DNA of 39,430 nucleotides from Burkholderiales bacterium (GTDB taxonomy: Bacteria > Pseudomonadota > Gammaproteobacteria > Burkholderiales > Burkholderiaceae_C), in assembly GCA_019509985.1 (NCBI GenBank), contig JAEKLF010000073.1, positions 1 to 39,430 of the forward strand, given 5' to 3'. Below the pieces are notes generated by a model. That model saw only the letters and a list, made by a program, of their open reading frames with translations. It made no database searches and was not told the origin of the DNA. Each line of letters starts with the position of its first letter. Position 1 is the stretch's first letter. The translations under genes and the position numbers were made by a program. This document shows, piece after piece, positions 25,016 through 33,771 of this stretch.

Positions 25016-25636
25016 TCAGGGCAGGTCGAGCGCCTGAAAGACGGCAGAGCGGTTGCGCCGCTGAGCCGCGTATTTTAGCCGCTGCGCGTGGACGATGGAT
25101 TTCAGGTCGAAGACGGCTGTGTCGAACACCGCATTCACGACGACGAAATCGAAGTGCTGGGCCTGCGCGACCTCGATGCGTGCATTGGCCATGCGCTTGG
25201 CGATGACCTCGGGCGCGGTGTCGCCGCGGCGGTTCAGTCGCTGCTGCAATTCCTCCCAACTGGGCGGCAGGATGAAGATCAGCACGGCATAGGGAAAGAG
25301 CTGCTTGATCTGCAGCGCGCCCTGGAAGTCGATCTCCAGCACGACGTCGTCGCCATGCTGCATGCGCGCCTCGATGGCGGCGCGCGAGGTGCCATAGAGG
25401 TTGCCGTGCACCTCGGCCCATTCGAAGAACTCGCCGCGCTCGGCCATCGAGCGGAACTCTTCTGGCGTGATGAACCAGTATTCGCGGCCATGCTGCTCCT
25501 GCCCGCGCGGCCCGCGCGAGGTGTGGGAGATGGACACCGCCAGTTTGGCGTCCAGTTCCAGCAGCGCCTTGACGAGACTGGACTTGCCCGCGCCACTGGG
25601 CGCGGCGACGACGAAGAGATTGCCGGGATATTCCAT
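25016..25636 (-). CDS. gmk: Guanylate kinase
   Basis: Guanylate kinase phosphorylates GMP to GDP with ATP. The 206-residue protein has the P-loop [11 protein letters not shown] near the N-terminus, the GMP-binding segment [19 protein letters not shown], and the [10 protein letters not shown] and [12 protein letters not shown] motifs. Length is standard. It lies 11 bp after yicC and 23 bp before rpoZ, so yicC-gmk-rpoZ form one minus-strand operon. GMP kinase activity is inhibited by ppGpp in several bacteria, which fits its link with spoT. Confidence 0.97.
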   Translation of the reverse strand: MEYPGNLFVVAAPSGAGKSSLVKALLELDAKLAVSISHTSRGPRGQEQHGREYWFITPEEFRSMAERGEFFEWAEVHGNLYGTSRAAIEARMQHGDDVVLEIDFQGALQIKQLFPYAVLIFILPPSWEELQQRLNRRGDTAPEVIAKRMANARIEVAQAQHFDFVVVNAVFDTAVFDLKSIVHAQRLKYAAQRRNRSAVFQALDLP

Positions 25637-25647
25637 TTGGCCTCGGT

Positions 25648-26562
25648 TTATTCGATGTTCTGAACCTGCTCGCGCATCTGCTCGATGGCGACTTTCATTT
25701 CGACGGAGATATTGGTCAGCTCCAGCGCGGCTGATTTGGAACCGAGGGTATTGGCTTCGCGATGTAACTCCTGAATCAGGAAATCCAGGCGTTTGCCGAG
25801 TTCGCCGCCCTTTTTCAGCAGGCGGGTGAGCTCTTCAAGGTGGGCGCGCAGGCGGGCCAGTTCCTCGGCCACATCAATGCGGATCGCAAACGCGGCGGCC
25901 TCGTTCAGCGCGCGCTCCTGCAATGCTTCCCTGGGCACGCTGCTGGCGGCGCCGGTCGTGGCCAGGGCTTCCTGCCAGCGCTCCAGGAAGCGCTGCTGTT
26001 GCCGGGCGACCACAGCTGGCAGCAGCGGCTCGGCTTCGTCGGCCAGCTCGCGCAGCCGCTTGATGCGCTCCATCAGGATGGCGACGAGCTTCTCGCCCTC
26101 GCGTTCGCGCGCCTCGGCCAGGCCCTGCACGCAGGCCAGGGCGGCTTCCAGCGTGGCGGTGTCGAGCTGAGCCGGTACCGCGGCGCCGCTCTTGCACCAG
26201 TTCAAGGCCTCGTGGACGGACAGCGGCTGGGCCTGCGGCAGCCAGGCGCGCACCTTGGCCTCTAGGTTGGCCAGGCGGTTGAGCTGGTCGGGCTGAGGCT
26301 GGGGCCAGCCGCCTTCTGCCTCGCGCTGGGTGTTGATGCGCAGTTCGACCTTGCCGCGCTTGACGCGGGTGGCGATGAGGTCACGCAACTGGGGTTCCAG
26401 CCCGCGCAGTTCCTCCGGCATGCGCATGGACAGGTCCAGAAACCGGCCGTTGACCGACCGCAATTCAACGCTCACGGATGCGGGAGCGGAGCTGCTGCCG
26501 TCCTCGGCTTTAGGGGGTTGCGCCAGGGAATTGGCGTACCCGGTCATGCTGTAGACTGGCAT
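25648..26562 (-). CDS. yicC: YicC-family endoribonuclease
   Basis: A 304-residue YicC protein. It starts PVYSMTGYA, the family hallmark, followed by [23 protein letters not shown] and [12 protein letters not shown]. The C-terminal part contains [20 protein letters not shown] and ends REQVQNIE. YicC of E. coli is an endoribonuclease implicated in small-RNA decay. The ATG at 26562 fits the family start; the much longer open frame that continues upstream is an overlap with the divergent kinase gene. It leads the operon with gmk and rpoZ and is 45 bp from the divergent kinase start. Confidence 0.94.
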   Translation of the reverse strand: MPVYSMTGYANSLAQPPKAEDGSSSAPASVSVELRSVNGRFLDLSMRMPEELRGLEPQLRDLIATRVKRGKVELRINTQREAEGGWPQPQPDQLNRLANLEAKVRAWLPQAQPLSVHEALNWCKSGAAVPAQLDTATLEAALACVQGLAEAREREGEKLVAILMERIKRLRELADEAEPLLPAVVARQQQRFLERWQEALATTGAASSVPREALQERALNEAAAFAIRIDVAEELARLRAHLEELTRLLKKGGELGKRLDFLIQELHREANTLGSKSAALELTNISVEMKVAIEQMREQVQNIE

Positions 26563-26607
26563 TTCGCACCTGTAAAAACAGACGTTAACAAGAGATTTAG
26601 CGCGATT

Positions 26608-27576
26608 ATGTCCAAGCCGAAGCCGGCGCCATTGCCCGCAGGCACGGTGGTTGGGGGCTACCAGATCATCAAGCGACTGGCGGCGGGCGGATTTGGCGTG
26701 GTCTACCTCGCCGAGGATCCTGACCACCACCTGGTTGCACTGAAGGAATATCTGCCCTCGTCGCTGGCCGAACGTTCGCCCGGCGAGCTGACGCCGCGCG
26801 TCAAGCCCGAGAAGCAGCCACTGTATCGGCTCGGCCTGAAGAGCTTCTTCGAGGAAGGCCGCTCGCTGGCGCAGATCTCGCACCCCAGCGTCGTCTCGGT
26901 GCTGAACTTCCTGCGCGAGAACGAGACCGTCTATATGGTCATGAACTACCTGCAGGGCGACACGCTGCAGGACTTCATCGTCACCGCGCGCGACATGAAG
27001 CGCGACAAGGTCTTCCGCGAGTCCACCATCCGCAGCCTGTTCGACGAGATCCTGCGCGGCCTGCGCATCGTCCACCAGCACAAGATGCTGCACCTGGACA
27101 TCAAGCCGGCCAACATCTTCATCACCAACGACAACAAGGCCGTGCTGCTCGACTTCGGCGCCGCGCGCGAAGTGCTGAGCAAGGAAGGCAACTTCATCCG
27201 CCCGATGTACACGCCCGGCTTTGCCGCGCCGGAGATGTACCGCCGCGACGGCTCGCTCGGCCCCTGGACCGACATCTACGCCATTGGCGCCTGCATCTAC
27301 GCCTGCATGCAGGGCTACCCGCCCAACGACGCGCCGCAGCGGCTCGAGAAAGACCGCCTCAGCTTGAGCCTGTCGCGCCTGCGCAATGTCTATTCGGACA
27401 ACCTGCTCGAAGTGACCGAGTGGTGCATGTCGCTGGACGCGCTCGCACGCCCGCAAAGCGTCTTCGCGCTACAGAAAGAACTCGCCCGCGAGACCGAAAG
27501 ACGCTACACCAAGCTGTCTTTCAGTGAACGCCTCAAACTTCAGCTTGAGAACCTGAAGTCTGGAGCCAAGGCATGA
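26608..27576 (+). CDS. Serine/threonine protein kinase (Hanks type)
   Basis: A 322-residue soluble kinase. The glycine loop is AAGGFGVVYLAE (25-36), the ATP lysine is K46 in VALKEYL, and the catalytic loop is H162-L-D164-IKPANI. The metal motif is D182-F-G in LLDFGAAREVL, and TPGFAAPEMY is the activation-segment end. HLD replaces the usual HRD. This is tolerated in several bacterial kinases, and such RD-less enzymes often need no activation-loop phosphorylation. No PASTA, transmembrane or sensor domain follows. A PP2C phosphatase gene lies 79 bp downstream, a common pairing in Burkholderiales. The start at ATG 26608 follows AAGAGA; an upstream GTG would overlap yicC. Confidence 0.93.
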   Translation: MSKPKPAPLPAGTVVGGYQIIKRLAAGGFGVVYLAEDPDHHLVALKEYLPSSLAERSPGELTPRVKPEKQPLYRLGLKSFFEEGRSLAQISHPSVVSVLNFLRENETVYMVMNYLQGDTLQDFIVTARDMKRDKVFRESTIRSLFDEILRGLRIVHQHKMLHLDIKPANIFITNDNKAVLLDFGAAREVLSKEGNFIRPMYTPGFAAPEMYRRDGSLGPWTDIYAIGACIYACMQGYPPNDAPQRLEKDRLSLSLSRLRNVYSDNLLEVTEWCMSLDALARPQSVFALQKELARETERRYTKLSFSERLKLQLENLKSGAKA

Positions 27577-27655
27577 CCGCCCCCACGCTCGCATTCGCGC
27601 ACTGGCCCCCGAGGGGGCGTCAACGTCCCTTGGGGCGGCTCGGCGGAGGCCTGGC
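27577..27655 (+). repeat. Short GC-rich dispersed repeat between kinase and phosphatase genes
   Basis: This sequence has the pattern CCCCCACGCTCGC...TTCGCGC...GGCCCCCGAGGGGGCGTCAACGTCCCTTGGGGCGGCTCGGCGG. It aligns with the stretch at 30015-30086, and its end matches the ends of the repeats at 24.7 and 37.2 kb. It contains the inverted repeat GCCCCC/GGGGGC. It fills almost the whole gap between the two genes. Confidence 0.6.
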
Positions 27656-28561
27656 GTGAGATTCAACGTCTTCCAGGTCAGCCGCCGCGGCGGCCGCGAG
27701 ACCAATGAAGACCGCATGGGCTATTGCTTCACGCGGGAGGCGGGCCTGTTCGCGCTGGCGGACGGCATGGGCGGCCACCCGGAAGGGGAGGTCGCGGCCC
27801 AGATCGCGCTGCAGACGCTGGCCGCACTGTTCCAGCAGGATGCCCGCCCGGTGCTCGAAGACCCGCAGCGCTTCCTGCAGGAAACCATCGTCATCGCCCA
27901 CCAGCAGCTGCTGCGCTACGCGCAGGGCAAAGGCCTGCACGACACGCCGCGCACGACCGTCGTCGCCTGCATCCTGCAGGGCAACCAGGCCTGGTGGGCG
28001 CACTGCGGCGATTCACGCCTCTACCTCGTGCGTGGCGGCAAGCTGATCGCCCGCACGCGCGACCACTCCTACTCCGAGCTGCAGGAAGCCCTCGGCCGCG
28101 TTTCGCGCGGCGGCGAGCCCTTCAACCGCAACGTCCTCTTCACCTGCCTGGGCAGCCCCGGCAAACCCATGGTGGACTGCCAGGGCCCGCTCATCATGGA
28201 GCCCTCGGACCGCCTGCTGCTGTGCTCCGACGGCCTGTGGGGCAGCGTCGAAGACGCCGAGATCGTCCAGCACATGGCCGACCAGGCCATCTCCGAGGCG
28301 GCACCCGAGCTTGTCGAGCAGGCGCTGCGCCGCGGTGGCGCGCGCAGCGACAACGTCACCGTGCTGGCCGTCGAGTGGGAAGGCGAGGGCGAGCCCAGCG
28401 GCGAGACGACGCAGAACCTCGGCAACTCCGGTTTCGCGTCCACCATCCAGGGCGCGCTGGACGCCGACCTCGTCGCCGGCATGGACGAGGAAGAGATCGA
28501 ACGCTCGGTGCGCGAGATCAACGAAGTCATCCGCCAGTCCGGCCGCGGCGCCAGGCGCTAG
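27656..28561 (+). CDS. PP2C-family Ser/Thr protein phosphatase
   Basis: A 301-residue PPM phosphatase. Metal-binding and active-site motifs are visible: ETNEDRMGY near residues 15-23, ALADGMGGHPEG (D36), HCGDSRLYLVRGG, LLLCSDGLWG and RSDNVTVLAVEW. The last 45 residues are an acidic tail outside the usual domain. It would reverse phosphorylation by the kinase encoded just upstream. The GTG start at 27656 is required because the first beta-strand begins there. The gap to the kinase gene is filled by a repeat, so regulation of the pair may be affected. Confidence 0.93.
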   Translation: MRFNVFQVSRRGGRETNEDRMGYCFTREAGLFALADGMGGHPEGEVAAQIALQTLAALFQQDARPVLEDPQRFLQETIVIAHQQLLRYAQGKGLHDTPRTTVVACILQGNQAWWAHCGDSRLYLVRGGKLIARTRDHSYSELQEALGRVSRGGEPFNRNVLFTCLGSPGKPMVDCQGPLIMEPSDRLLLCSDGLWGSVEDAEIVQHMADQAISEAAPELVEQALRRGGARSDNVTVLAVEWEGEGEPSGETTQNLGNSGFASTIQGALDADLVAGMDEEEIERSVREINEVIRQSGRGARR

Positions 28562-28675
28562 ACCGCGGCCACCGCCGGCCTCCCGGGGCGCCGTCCGCGG
28601 CAGCCTCTGGGTCAGAATCCTCTTTTCGGCACCCGCGGGCACTCCGGCTCGCGGCGCCAACTCAAGCAGAACCTC

Positions 28676-29407
28676 ATGACCAAGACCTTCACGCGCAGCG
28701 CAGGCCGCGCCGCCAACCAGTTGCGCCCGGTGCGCATCACCCGCGGGTTCACCGTGCACGCCGAGGGCTCGGTGCTGATCGAGTTCGGTGCGACGCGCGT
28801 GCTGTGCACGGCCTCCGTCGAAGAGCGCGTGCCGCCGCACAAGCGCGGCTCGGGCGAGGGCTGGGTGACGGCCGAATACGGCATGCTGCCGCGTGCCACC
28901 CACACCCGCGGCGACCGCGAGGCCGCGCGCGGCAAGCAGAGCGGTCGTACGCAGGAGATCCAGCGCCTCATCGGCCGCTCGCTGCGCGCCGTGTTCGACC
29001 TGGCCGCCTTGGGTGAGCGCACCATCACGCTGGACTGCGACGTGCTGCAGGCCGATGGCGGCACGCGCACGGCCGCCATCACCGGCGCCTTCGTCGCCGC
29101 GCAGGACGCCGTCAACAAGCTGCTGGCCGACAGCAAGCTCGCCCGCTCGCCGATCAAGGAGGCCGTGGCCGCCATTTCGGTGGGCATCGTCGATGGCGTG
29201 CCGCTGCTGGATCTGGAATACGTCGAGGACGCCGCCTGCGACACCGACATGAACGTCGTCATGACGGCGTCCGGCGGCTTCGTCGAGCTGCAGGGCACGG
29301 CCGAAGGCGTCGTCTTCACGCGCTCGGAGATGAACGCGCTGCTGGACCTGGCCGACCAGGGCATCCGCGATCTATTGGCCGCACAGCAAGCGGCACTGAA
29401 GTCGTGA
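28676..29407 (+). CDS. rph: Ribonuclease PH
   Basis: RNase PH is a phosphorolytic 3'-exoribonuclease that trims tRNA 3' ends. The 243-residue protein contains the catalytic core [45 protein letters not shown], and the [16 protein letters not shown] phosphate-site segment. The C-terminal half has [20 protein letters not shown]. Length matches E. coli. Its stop overlaps the GTG of rdgB (29404-29407), so the genes are coupled. The 114-bp gap before it contains CAGAAT-like sequences but no secure promoter. Confidence 0.97.
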   Translation: MTKTFTRSAGRAANQLRPVRITRGFTVHAEGSVLIEFGATRVLCTASVEERVPPHKRGSGEGWVTAEYGMLPRATHTRGDREAARGKQSGRTQEIQRLIGRSLRAVFDLAALGERTITLDCDVLQADGGTRTAAITGAFVAAQDAVNKLLADSKLARSPIKEAVAAISVGIVDGVPLLDLEYVEDAACDTDMNVVMTASGGFVELQGTAEGVVFTRSEMNALLDLADQGIRDLLAAQQAALKS

Positions 29408-30009
29408 AGCTGGTTCTCGCCTCCAACAACGCGAAGAAACTCGCCGAACTGCAGGCGCTGTTCACACCGCTCGGCATTGAACTCGTGACCCAGGGCAGCC
29501 TGGGCATTCCCGAGGCCGAGGAGCCCTTTGACACCTTCGTCGAGAACGCGCTGACCAAGGCCCGTCATGCGGCCAAGCTGAGCGGCCTGCCGGCGCTGGC
29601 CGACGACTCGGGCCTGAGCGTCGAAGCACTTGGCGGTGCACCGGGCGTGCGCTCGGCCCGCTATGCGCTGGACGCGGGTGGCGAGAAGAGCGACGTGGCC
29701 AACAACGAGCGCCTGCTGCACGAGCTGGCCGGCAAGGCGGATCGACGCGGTCGCTTCGTCTGCGCGCTCGTTGCCGTGCGCAGTGCGGACGACCCCGAGC
29801 CCTTGATCGCCATGGGCCGTTGGTCAGGCGAGATCCTGGCCGCGCCCAGCGGTGCGGGCGGCTTCGGCTACGACCCGCTGATGTTCATTCCCGCAGTGGG
29901 CCGCGCCGTGGCCGAGCTGAGCGCCGCCGAGAAGAACGCGATCAGCCACCGCGCCCTCGCCGCGGAGTTCCTGACCGAGCAGTTCCGCGAGGTCTGGCGG
30001 CTTGGCTGA
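29404..30009 (+). CDS. rdgB: dITP/XTP pyrophosphatase (RdgB/HAM1 family)
   Basis: It hydrolyses non-canonical purine triphosphates such as dITP and XTP to monophosphates, keeping them out of DNA. The 201-residue protein starts [17 protein letters not shown], a perfect fit to the family. It has [24 protein letters not shown] and, near the C-terminus, [12 protein letters not shown] and [12 protein letters not shown]. It starts with GTG overlapping the rph stop. hemW follows after a 77-bp gap that contains a dispersed repeat. Confidence 0.97.
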   Translation: MKLVLASNNAKKLAELQALFTPLGIELVTQGSLGIPEAEEPFDTFVENALTKARHAAKLSGLPALADDSGLSVEALGGAPGVRSARYALDAGGEKSDVANNERLLHELAGKADRRGRFVCALVAVRSADDPEPLIAMGRWSGEILAAPSGAGGFGYDPLMFIPAVGRAVAELSAAEKNAISHRALAAEFLTEQFREVWRLG

Positions 30010-30014
30010 GGACA

Positions 30015-30086
30015 TGATGCCCCGACGCCCGCTTCGCAGGCTTCCGCCCGGGGGGGCGCAGCCATGGCTTGGGACGGCCCGGCGCC
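30015..30086 (+). repeat. Short GC-rich dispersed repeat before hemW
   Basis: This element is homologous to the stretch 27577-27655: CCCCGACGCCCGCTTCGC...CGGGGGGGCGC...GGCTTGGGACGGCCCGGCG. Its end matches the tails of the two longer repeats. It reaches to the hemW start codon, so the hemW translation-initiation region is made of repeat sequence. Confidence 0.6.
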
Positions 30087-31268
30087 ATGGCTGAACTGCT
30101 GCACCTGATGCGGCCGGGCACGCTGCAGCTGCCCGCGCTGCCGCCCCTTGCGCTCTACGTGCACCTGCCCTGGTGTCTGCGCAAATGCCCCTACTGCGAC
30201 TTCAACTCGCATGAGATGAAGACGGGCCTCTCGCCCGACACGGCCGCCGCCTACCTCGCCGCGCTGCGCGCCGATCTGGAGGCTGCGCTGCCGCTGATCT
30301 GGGGCCGGCCCGTCGTCAGCATCTTCATCGGCGGTGGCACGCCCAGCCTGTTCAACCCCGAACAGATCGCCGAGCTGATCTCGGACATCCGCGCGCGTTT
30401 GCCGCTGGAGCCGGGCTGCGAGATCACGCTGGAGGCCAACCCCGGTACTTTCGAACGCGAGCGCTTCAAGGGCTTTCGCGCCGCCGGCGTCACGCGGCTC
30501 TCGGTGGGCGTGCAGAGCTTCGACGACGAGCAGCTGAAGAAGCTCGGCCGCGTGCACAACGCGACCCAGGCGCGCGAGGCGCTGACCGAGGCTGCGGCGG
30601 CCTTCGAGACCTTCAACCTCGACCTGATGTACGCGCTGCCCGGCCAGACGCTGGACGACCTGGGGCGCGAGCTGGACGCGGCGCTGAGTTTCAAGCCGCC
30701 GCATCTGTCCATCTACCACCTGACCATCGAGCCCAACACGGTGTTCGCGACGCGCACGCCGGCGGGCCTGCCCGACTCCGATGTGGCCAGCGACATGCTG
30801 GACCTGATCACCGCGCGCACCGGTGCCAATGGCTTGACGCGTTATGAGGTCTCAGCCTACGCCCGCGAAGGCCACCGCTGCACGCACAACCTGAACTACT
30901 GGCAGTTCGGCGACTACCTCGGCATCGGCGCCGGCGCGCACAGCAAGCTGAGCTTCCCGAACCGGGTACTGCGTCAGGTGCGCTGGCGCGAACCGGCGGC
31001 CTTCATGGCGCAGGAAGTCAAGGTCAGCAATGAGCATGAGGTCACGCGCAAGGACCTGCCCTTCGAGTTCATGCTGAACGCGCTGCGGCTGAAGGACGGC
31101 GTCACGATGACGCAGTTCCTGGAACGCACCGGCCTGCCGGTGTCGTCCATCTCGGCAGGCCTGCAGACGGCGCGTGGCCGCGGCCTGTTGACGGCTGACC
31201 CGGCGCGCATTCAGCCGACCGAACGCGGCTTCGACTTTCTCAGCGACCTGCAGCAGCTGTTTCTTTGA
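30087..31268 (+). CDS. hemW: Radical SAM haem chaperone HemW
   Basis: A 393-residue radical-SAM protein. The [4Fe-4S] motif is C30-LRK-C34-PY-C37 inside LYVHLPWCLRKCPYCDFNSH. FIGGGTPSLF is the SAM-binding GGTP motif. Later segments SVGVQSFDDEQLKKLGR and NLDLMYALPGQT are typical of HemW/HemN-like enzymes. HemW binds haem and delivers it to respiratory enzymes; it is not the oxygen-independent coproporphyrinogen oxidase HemN, which has a longer N-terminus and an extra Cys. Start ATG 30087 is chosen by homology; no good Shine-Dalgarno sequence precedes it because a repeat occupies the site. Confidence 0.94.
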   Translation: MAELLHLMRPGTLQLPALPPLALYVHLPWCLRKCPYCDFNSHEMKTGLSPDTAAAYLAALRADLEAALPLIWGRPVVSIFIGGGTPSLFNPEQIAELISDIRARLPLEPGCEITLEANPGTFERERFKGFRAAGVTRLSVGVQSFDDEQLKKLGRVHNATQAREALTEAAAAFETFNLDLMYALPGQTLDDLGRELDAALSFKPPHLSIYHLTIEPNTVFATRTPAGLPDSDVASDMLDLITARTGANGLTRYEVSAYAREGHRCTHNLNYWQFGDYLGIGAGAHSKLSFPNRVLRQVRWREPAAFMAQEVKVSNEHEVTRKDLPFEFMLNALRLKDGVTMTQFLERTGLPVSSISAGLQTARGRGLLTADPARIQPTERGFDFLSDLQQLFL

Positions 31269-31307
31269 AGCCGTGAAGGACCGGCTCGGGGCACCGCTGC
31301 CCTGACG

Positions 31308-32231
31308 TCACTCCGGCGCCGGGGCTTCGTTCAGGCGCTGGTGCAGCGCCGCAACCTCGGCATGCAGCCAGTCGCAGAAAGCGCGCACGCCCGGGTCGTT
31401 GCGCAAGGCCTCGGGGTAGACGACCTGGTAGTCGCGCGTCGCGTCCTCGTCGATGGCCTGGGCCGACACGCGCACGAGGCGCCCGTCCAGCAACGCGTCG
31501 GCGGCGAACAGCTCGCGGGTCAACGCAACACCCATGCCTTGCTCGGCCGCCTGGCCGAGCAGCGCCGCGTCGTTGAAGGTGGCGACTGGCGTCGGCACGG
31601 TCTCGTGCCCGGCCTGCGCAAACCATTCCTGCCACAAGTCGGCGTCGCCCAGCAGCGGCTGCTGCGCGAGCAGGCTGGGCGAAGCGCCCGCCAGGCGCTG
31701 CGCCAGCACCGGTGCCGCGACGACGATGTGGGGCGAGTGAAAGAGCGGCTCCGACGCCAGCCCGGGCCAGGGCCCGCGGCCGATGCGCAGGCCGACGTGA
31801 AAGCCCTCGCGTTCCAGGTCCACCACCTGCTGCGACGAGTGCAGGTCCAGCGTGATGCAGGGCTGCAGCGCCTGCCAGCGCGGCAGGCGGGGCATCAGCC
31901 AGCGCTGCGCGAACGAGGGCAGGGCGGTCACGCGCAAGGTCTGCGCCGCATTGCCATGCGCCTGTGCCGCGGCCAGCAGGCCGGCCTGCAGCTCCGCGAA
32001 GACCTTGCTGACGGCGCGCTGCAGCGCCCGTCCGGCCGGGTTCAGCACGAGGCGCCGGCCTTGACGTGTGAACAGCTCGAAGCCCATCTGGGTCTCCAGG
32101 CCGCGGATCTGCTGACTGACGGCGCTGTGCGTCAGGTGCAGGCTTTCGGCGGCGGCGCGCAGGTTTTCGCTCTGGGCGGCGGCACGGAAGGCGGCGAGGT
32201 AGTGCAACGGAAAACGATCGAGCGACGTCAT
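31308..32231 (-). CDS. LysR-family transcriptional regulator (GcvA-like)
   Basis: A 307-residue LysR regulator. The N-terminal winged helix-turn-helix is PLHYLAAFRAAAQSENLRAAAESLHLTHSAVSQQIRGLE, followed by a linker helix and a periplasmic-binding-protein-like effector domain. Its start is close to GcvA (FPLHYLAAF). It is divergent from a small exported-protein gene whose start is 94 bp away. By the usual LysR rule it probably controls that gene and itself from the shared region. The effector is unknown. Confidence 0.9.
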   Translation of the reverse strand: MTSLDRFPLHYLAAFRAAAQSENLRAAAESLHLTHSAVSQQIRGLETQMGFELFTRQGRRLVLNPAGRALQRAVSKVFAELQAGLLAAAQAHGNAAQTLRVTALPSFAQRWLMPRLPRWQALQPCITLDLHSSQQVVDLEREGFHVGLRIGRGPWPGLASEPLFHSPHIVVAAPVLAQRLAGASPSLLAQQPLLGDADLWQEWFAQAGHETVPTPVATFNDAALLGQAAEQGMGVALTRELFAADALLDGRLVRVSAQAIDEDATRDYQVVYPEALRNDPGVRAFCDWLHAEVAALHQRLNEAPAPE

Positions 32232-32324
32232 GCTGGTAAGCCAATCAAACCAATCAGTGCAGAAATCAGCGCTTTTATGGCGACAACTGGATGGCTAGCA
32301 TAACCAGCACTTGAAGGAGTCGCC
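32232..32324. promoter_or_regulatory. Divergent promoter region of the LysR gene and a small exported-protein gene
   Basis: The 93-base region contains CCAATCAAACCAATCAG, a tandem AATCA-type repeat. It also contains the arms TGCTGGT (32231-32237) and ACCAGCA (32303-32309), which frame the region symmetrically, though the left arm touches the LysR start codon. AAGGAG precedes the plus-strand gene. One of these could be the LysR-binding site; no box is proven. Confidence 0.4.
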
Positions 32325-32636
32325 ATGAAATCGCTACCTCGCTGGATTGCCCACCTGACCCTCACGCCGCTGGCCGTGCTGACGCTGCAGGGCATTGCGC
32401 TGCCGGCTCAGGCCTTCACGGACGCGAACGCTGAAATGAAGGAACGCGCCGCCGATGCGCGTGTGGTGGTGGTGGCCAAAGCCGCGCCGGCCAAGCCGAA
32501 GCAGGTCGCCTGGGTGCCGCCCACACCCAAGGCGCTGGACGGGTTCAAGCCGGTACTGCCGCCTGAGCCCGCGCACGCGGCCGGGGGCACGCAGACGCTG
32601 GCCAAGGCTGACACGCCTGCTCGTGTGAAGCGTTGA
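32325..32636 (+). CDS. Small exported Pro/Ala/Lys-rich protein of unknown function
   Basis: A 103-residue protein with a signal peptide (about 1-30, ending PAQA) and a mature part rich in Ala, Pro, Lys and Val: ARVVVVAKAAPAKPKQVAWVPPTPKALDGFKPVLPPEP. No domain is recognised. The composition suggests a disordered periplasmic protein. AAGGAG lies at ideal distance from the ATG, which supports it as a real gene. It is divergent from the LysR gene and probably its target. The convergent cheB gene ends 36 bp after it. Confidence 0.65.
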   Translation: MKSLPRWIAHLTLTPLAVLTLQGIALPAQAFTDANAEMKERAADARVVVVAKAAPAKPKQVAWVPPTPKALDGFKPVLPPEPAHAAGGTQTLAKADTPARVKR

Positions 32637-32671
32637 GGCGCTGACTTGAAGGCGGTGTCCGCCGCGCCGGG

Positions 32672-33760
32672 TCAGACCCGGTTCAGCGAGATGCCCGAGG
32701 TCGCGCGCAATCGCTCCAGCACCTTGGTGGCGATCTGGCTCAGCGGCAGCACCTCGTCCGCCGCGCCGGCCGCGATGGCTTCGCGCGGCATGCCGAAGAC
32801 GACGCAGCTGGCCTCGTCCTGGCAGTAGTTGTAGGCGCCGGCGTCCTTCATGACCTTCATGGCGCGCGCGCCGTCGGCGCCCATGCCGGTCAGCATGATG
32901 CCGATGGCGTTCGGGCCGACGACCTTGGCGGCCGACAGGAACAGCGCCTCGACCGAGGGCTTGTGCCGGTTGATGGGCTCGCCGTCCTGCACGCGGGCGA
33001 TGTAGTTGGCGCCGCTGCGCTCGATGCTCAGGTGCATGCCGCCGGGCGCGATATAGCCATGCCCAGGCAGGATGCGCTCGCCGTCCTGAGCCTCCTTGAC
33101 GCGGATCTTGCACAGGCCGTCCAGGCGCGTCGCATAGCTCTTCGTGAAGCCGGGCGGCATGTGCTGGGTGATGACGACGGCCGGGCTGTCGGCGGGCAGG
33201 TTGATCAGCACGTCCTTGGTCGCCTCGGTGCCGCCGGTGGAGGCGCCGATGAAGATGATCTTTTCGGTGGAGGCCCTGCCCAGGCTGGCCATCGTCACGG
33301 CCTTCACCGGCGCGGCGGCCGCCGCACCCGGCGGCGGGGGCGCCGGTGCGCGGCGGATATGGGCCTTGGAGGCGATGCGGATCTTGTCGGTGATGTCCTG
33401 CGCGAGCTGGCGGATGCCGTCGGCCACGCCGATCTTGGGCTTGGCGACGAAGTCGATCGCCCCCAGCTCCAGCGCCTTCAGCGTCACTTCGGCACCGCGC
33501 TCGGTCAGCGTGGACACCATCACGACCGGCATCGGCCGCAGCCGCATCAGGCGCGACAGGAAGTCCAGGCCGTCCATGCGCGGCATCTCGACGTCCAGCG
33601 TGATGACGTCGGGATTGAGGTTGCGGATCATCTCGCGCGCGACGAGCGGGTCGGCCGCCGCGCCGATGCATTCCATGTCCTGCTGGCGGTTGATGATCTC
33701 GGTGAGGATGGAGCGCACCAGCGCCGAATCATCCACCACCACCACCTTGGTCTTGGCCAT
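32672..33760 (-). CDS. cheB: Chemotaxis response regulator and protein-glutamate methylesterase CheB
   Basis: CheB demethylates chemoreceptors during adaptation and is activated by CheA phosphorylation. The 362-residue protein has a receiver domain with D10-D11 and the phospho-acceptor D56 in [13 protein letters not shown], then a linker rich in Ala and Pro. The methylesterase domain has S174 in [11 protein letters not shown]200 in [13 protein letters not shown] and D296 in GMGADGA. GGAGG precedes the ATG. It is last of cheR-cheD-cheB, 11 bp after cheD. No cheA, cheW or cheY is in the window. Confidence 0.97.
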   Translation of the reverse strand: MAKTKVVVVDDSALVRSILTEIINRQQDMECIGAAADPLVAREMIRNLNPDVITLDVEMPRMDGLDFLSRLMRLRPMPVVMVSTLTERGAEVTLKALELGAIDFVAKPKIGVADGIRQLAQDITDKIRIASKAHIRRAPAPPPPGAAAAAPVKAVTMASLGRASTEKIIFIGASTGGTEATKDVLINLPADSPAVVITQHMPPGFTKSYATRLDGLCKIRVKEAQDGERILPGHGYIAPGGMHLSIERSGANYIARVQDGEPINRHKPSVEALFLSAAKVVGPNAIGIMLTGMGADGARAMKVMKDAGAYNYCQDEASCVVFGMPREAIAAGAADEVLPLSQIATKVLERLRATSGISLNRV

Positions 33761-33771
33761 CGTTGGCCTCC

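Noticed and set aside
25648..27456. 602-codon version of YicC
   Set aside because: The family start PVYSMTGYA begins at 26562; the upstream part lies antisense to the kinase gene and has no homologous content.
30087..31268. Coproporphyrinogen III oxidase HemN
   Set aside because: The N-terminus and CxxxCxxC context fit HemW, and the rdgB-hemW order is the usual one; annotation as HemN would be a common error.
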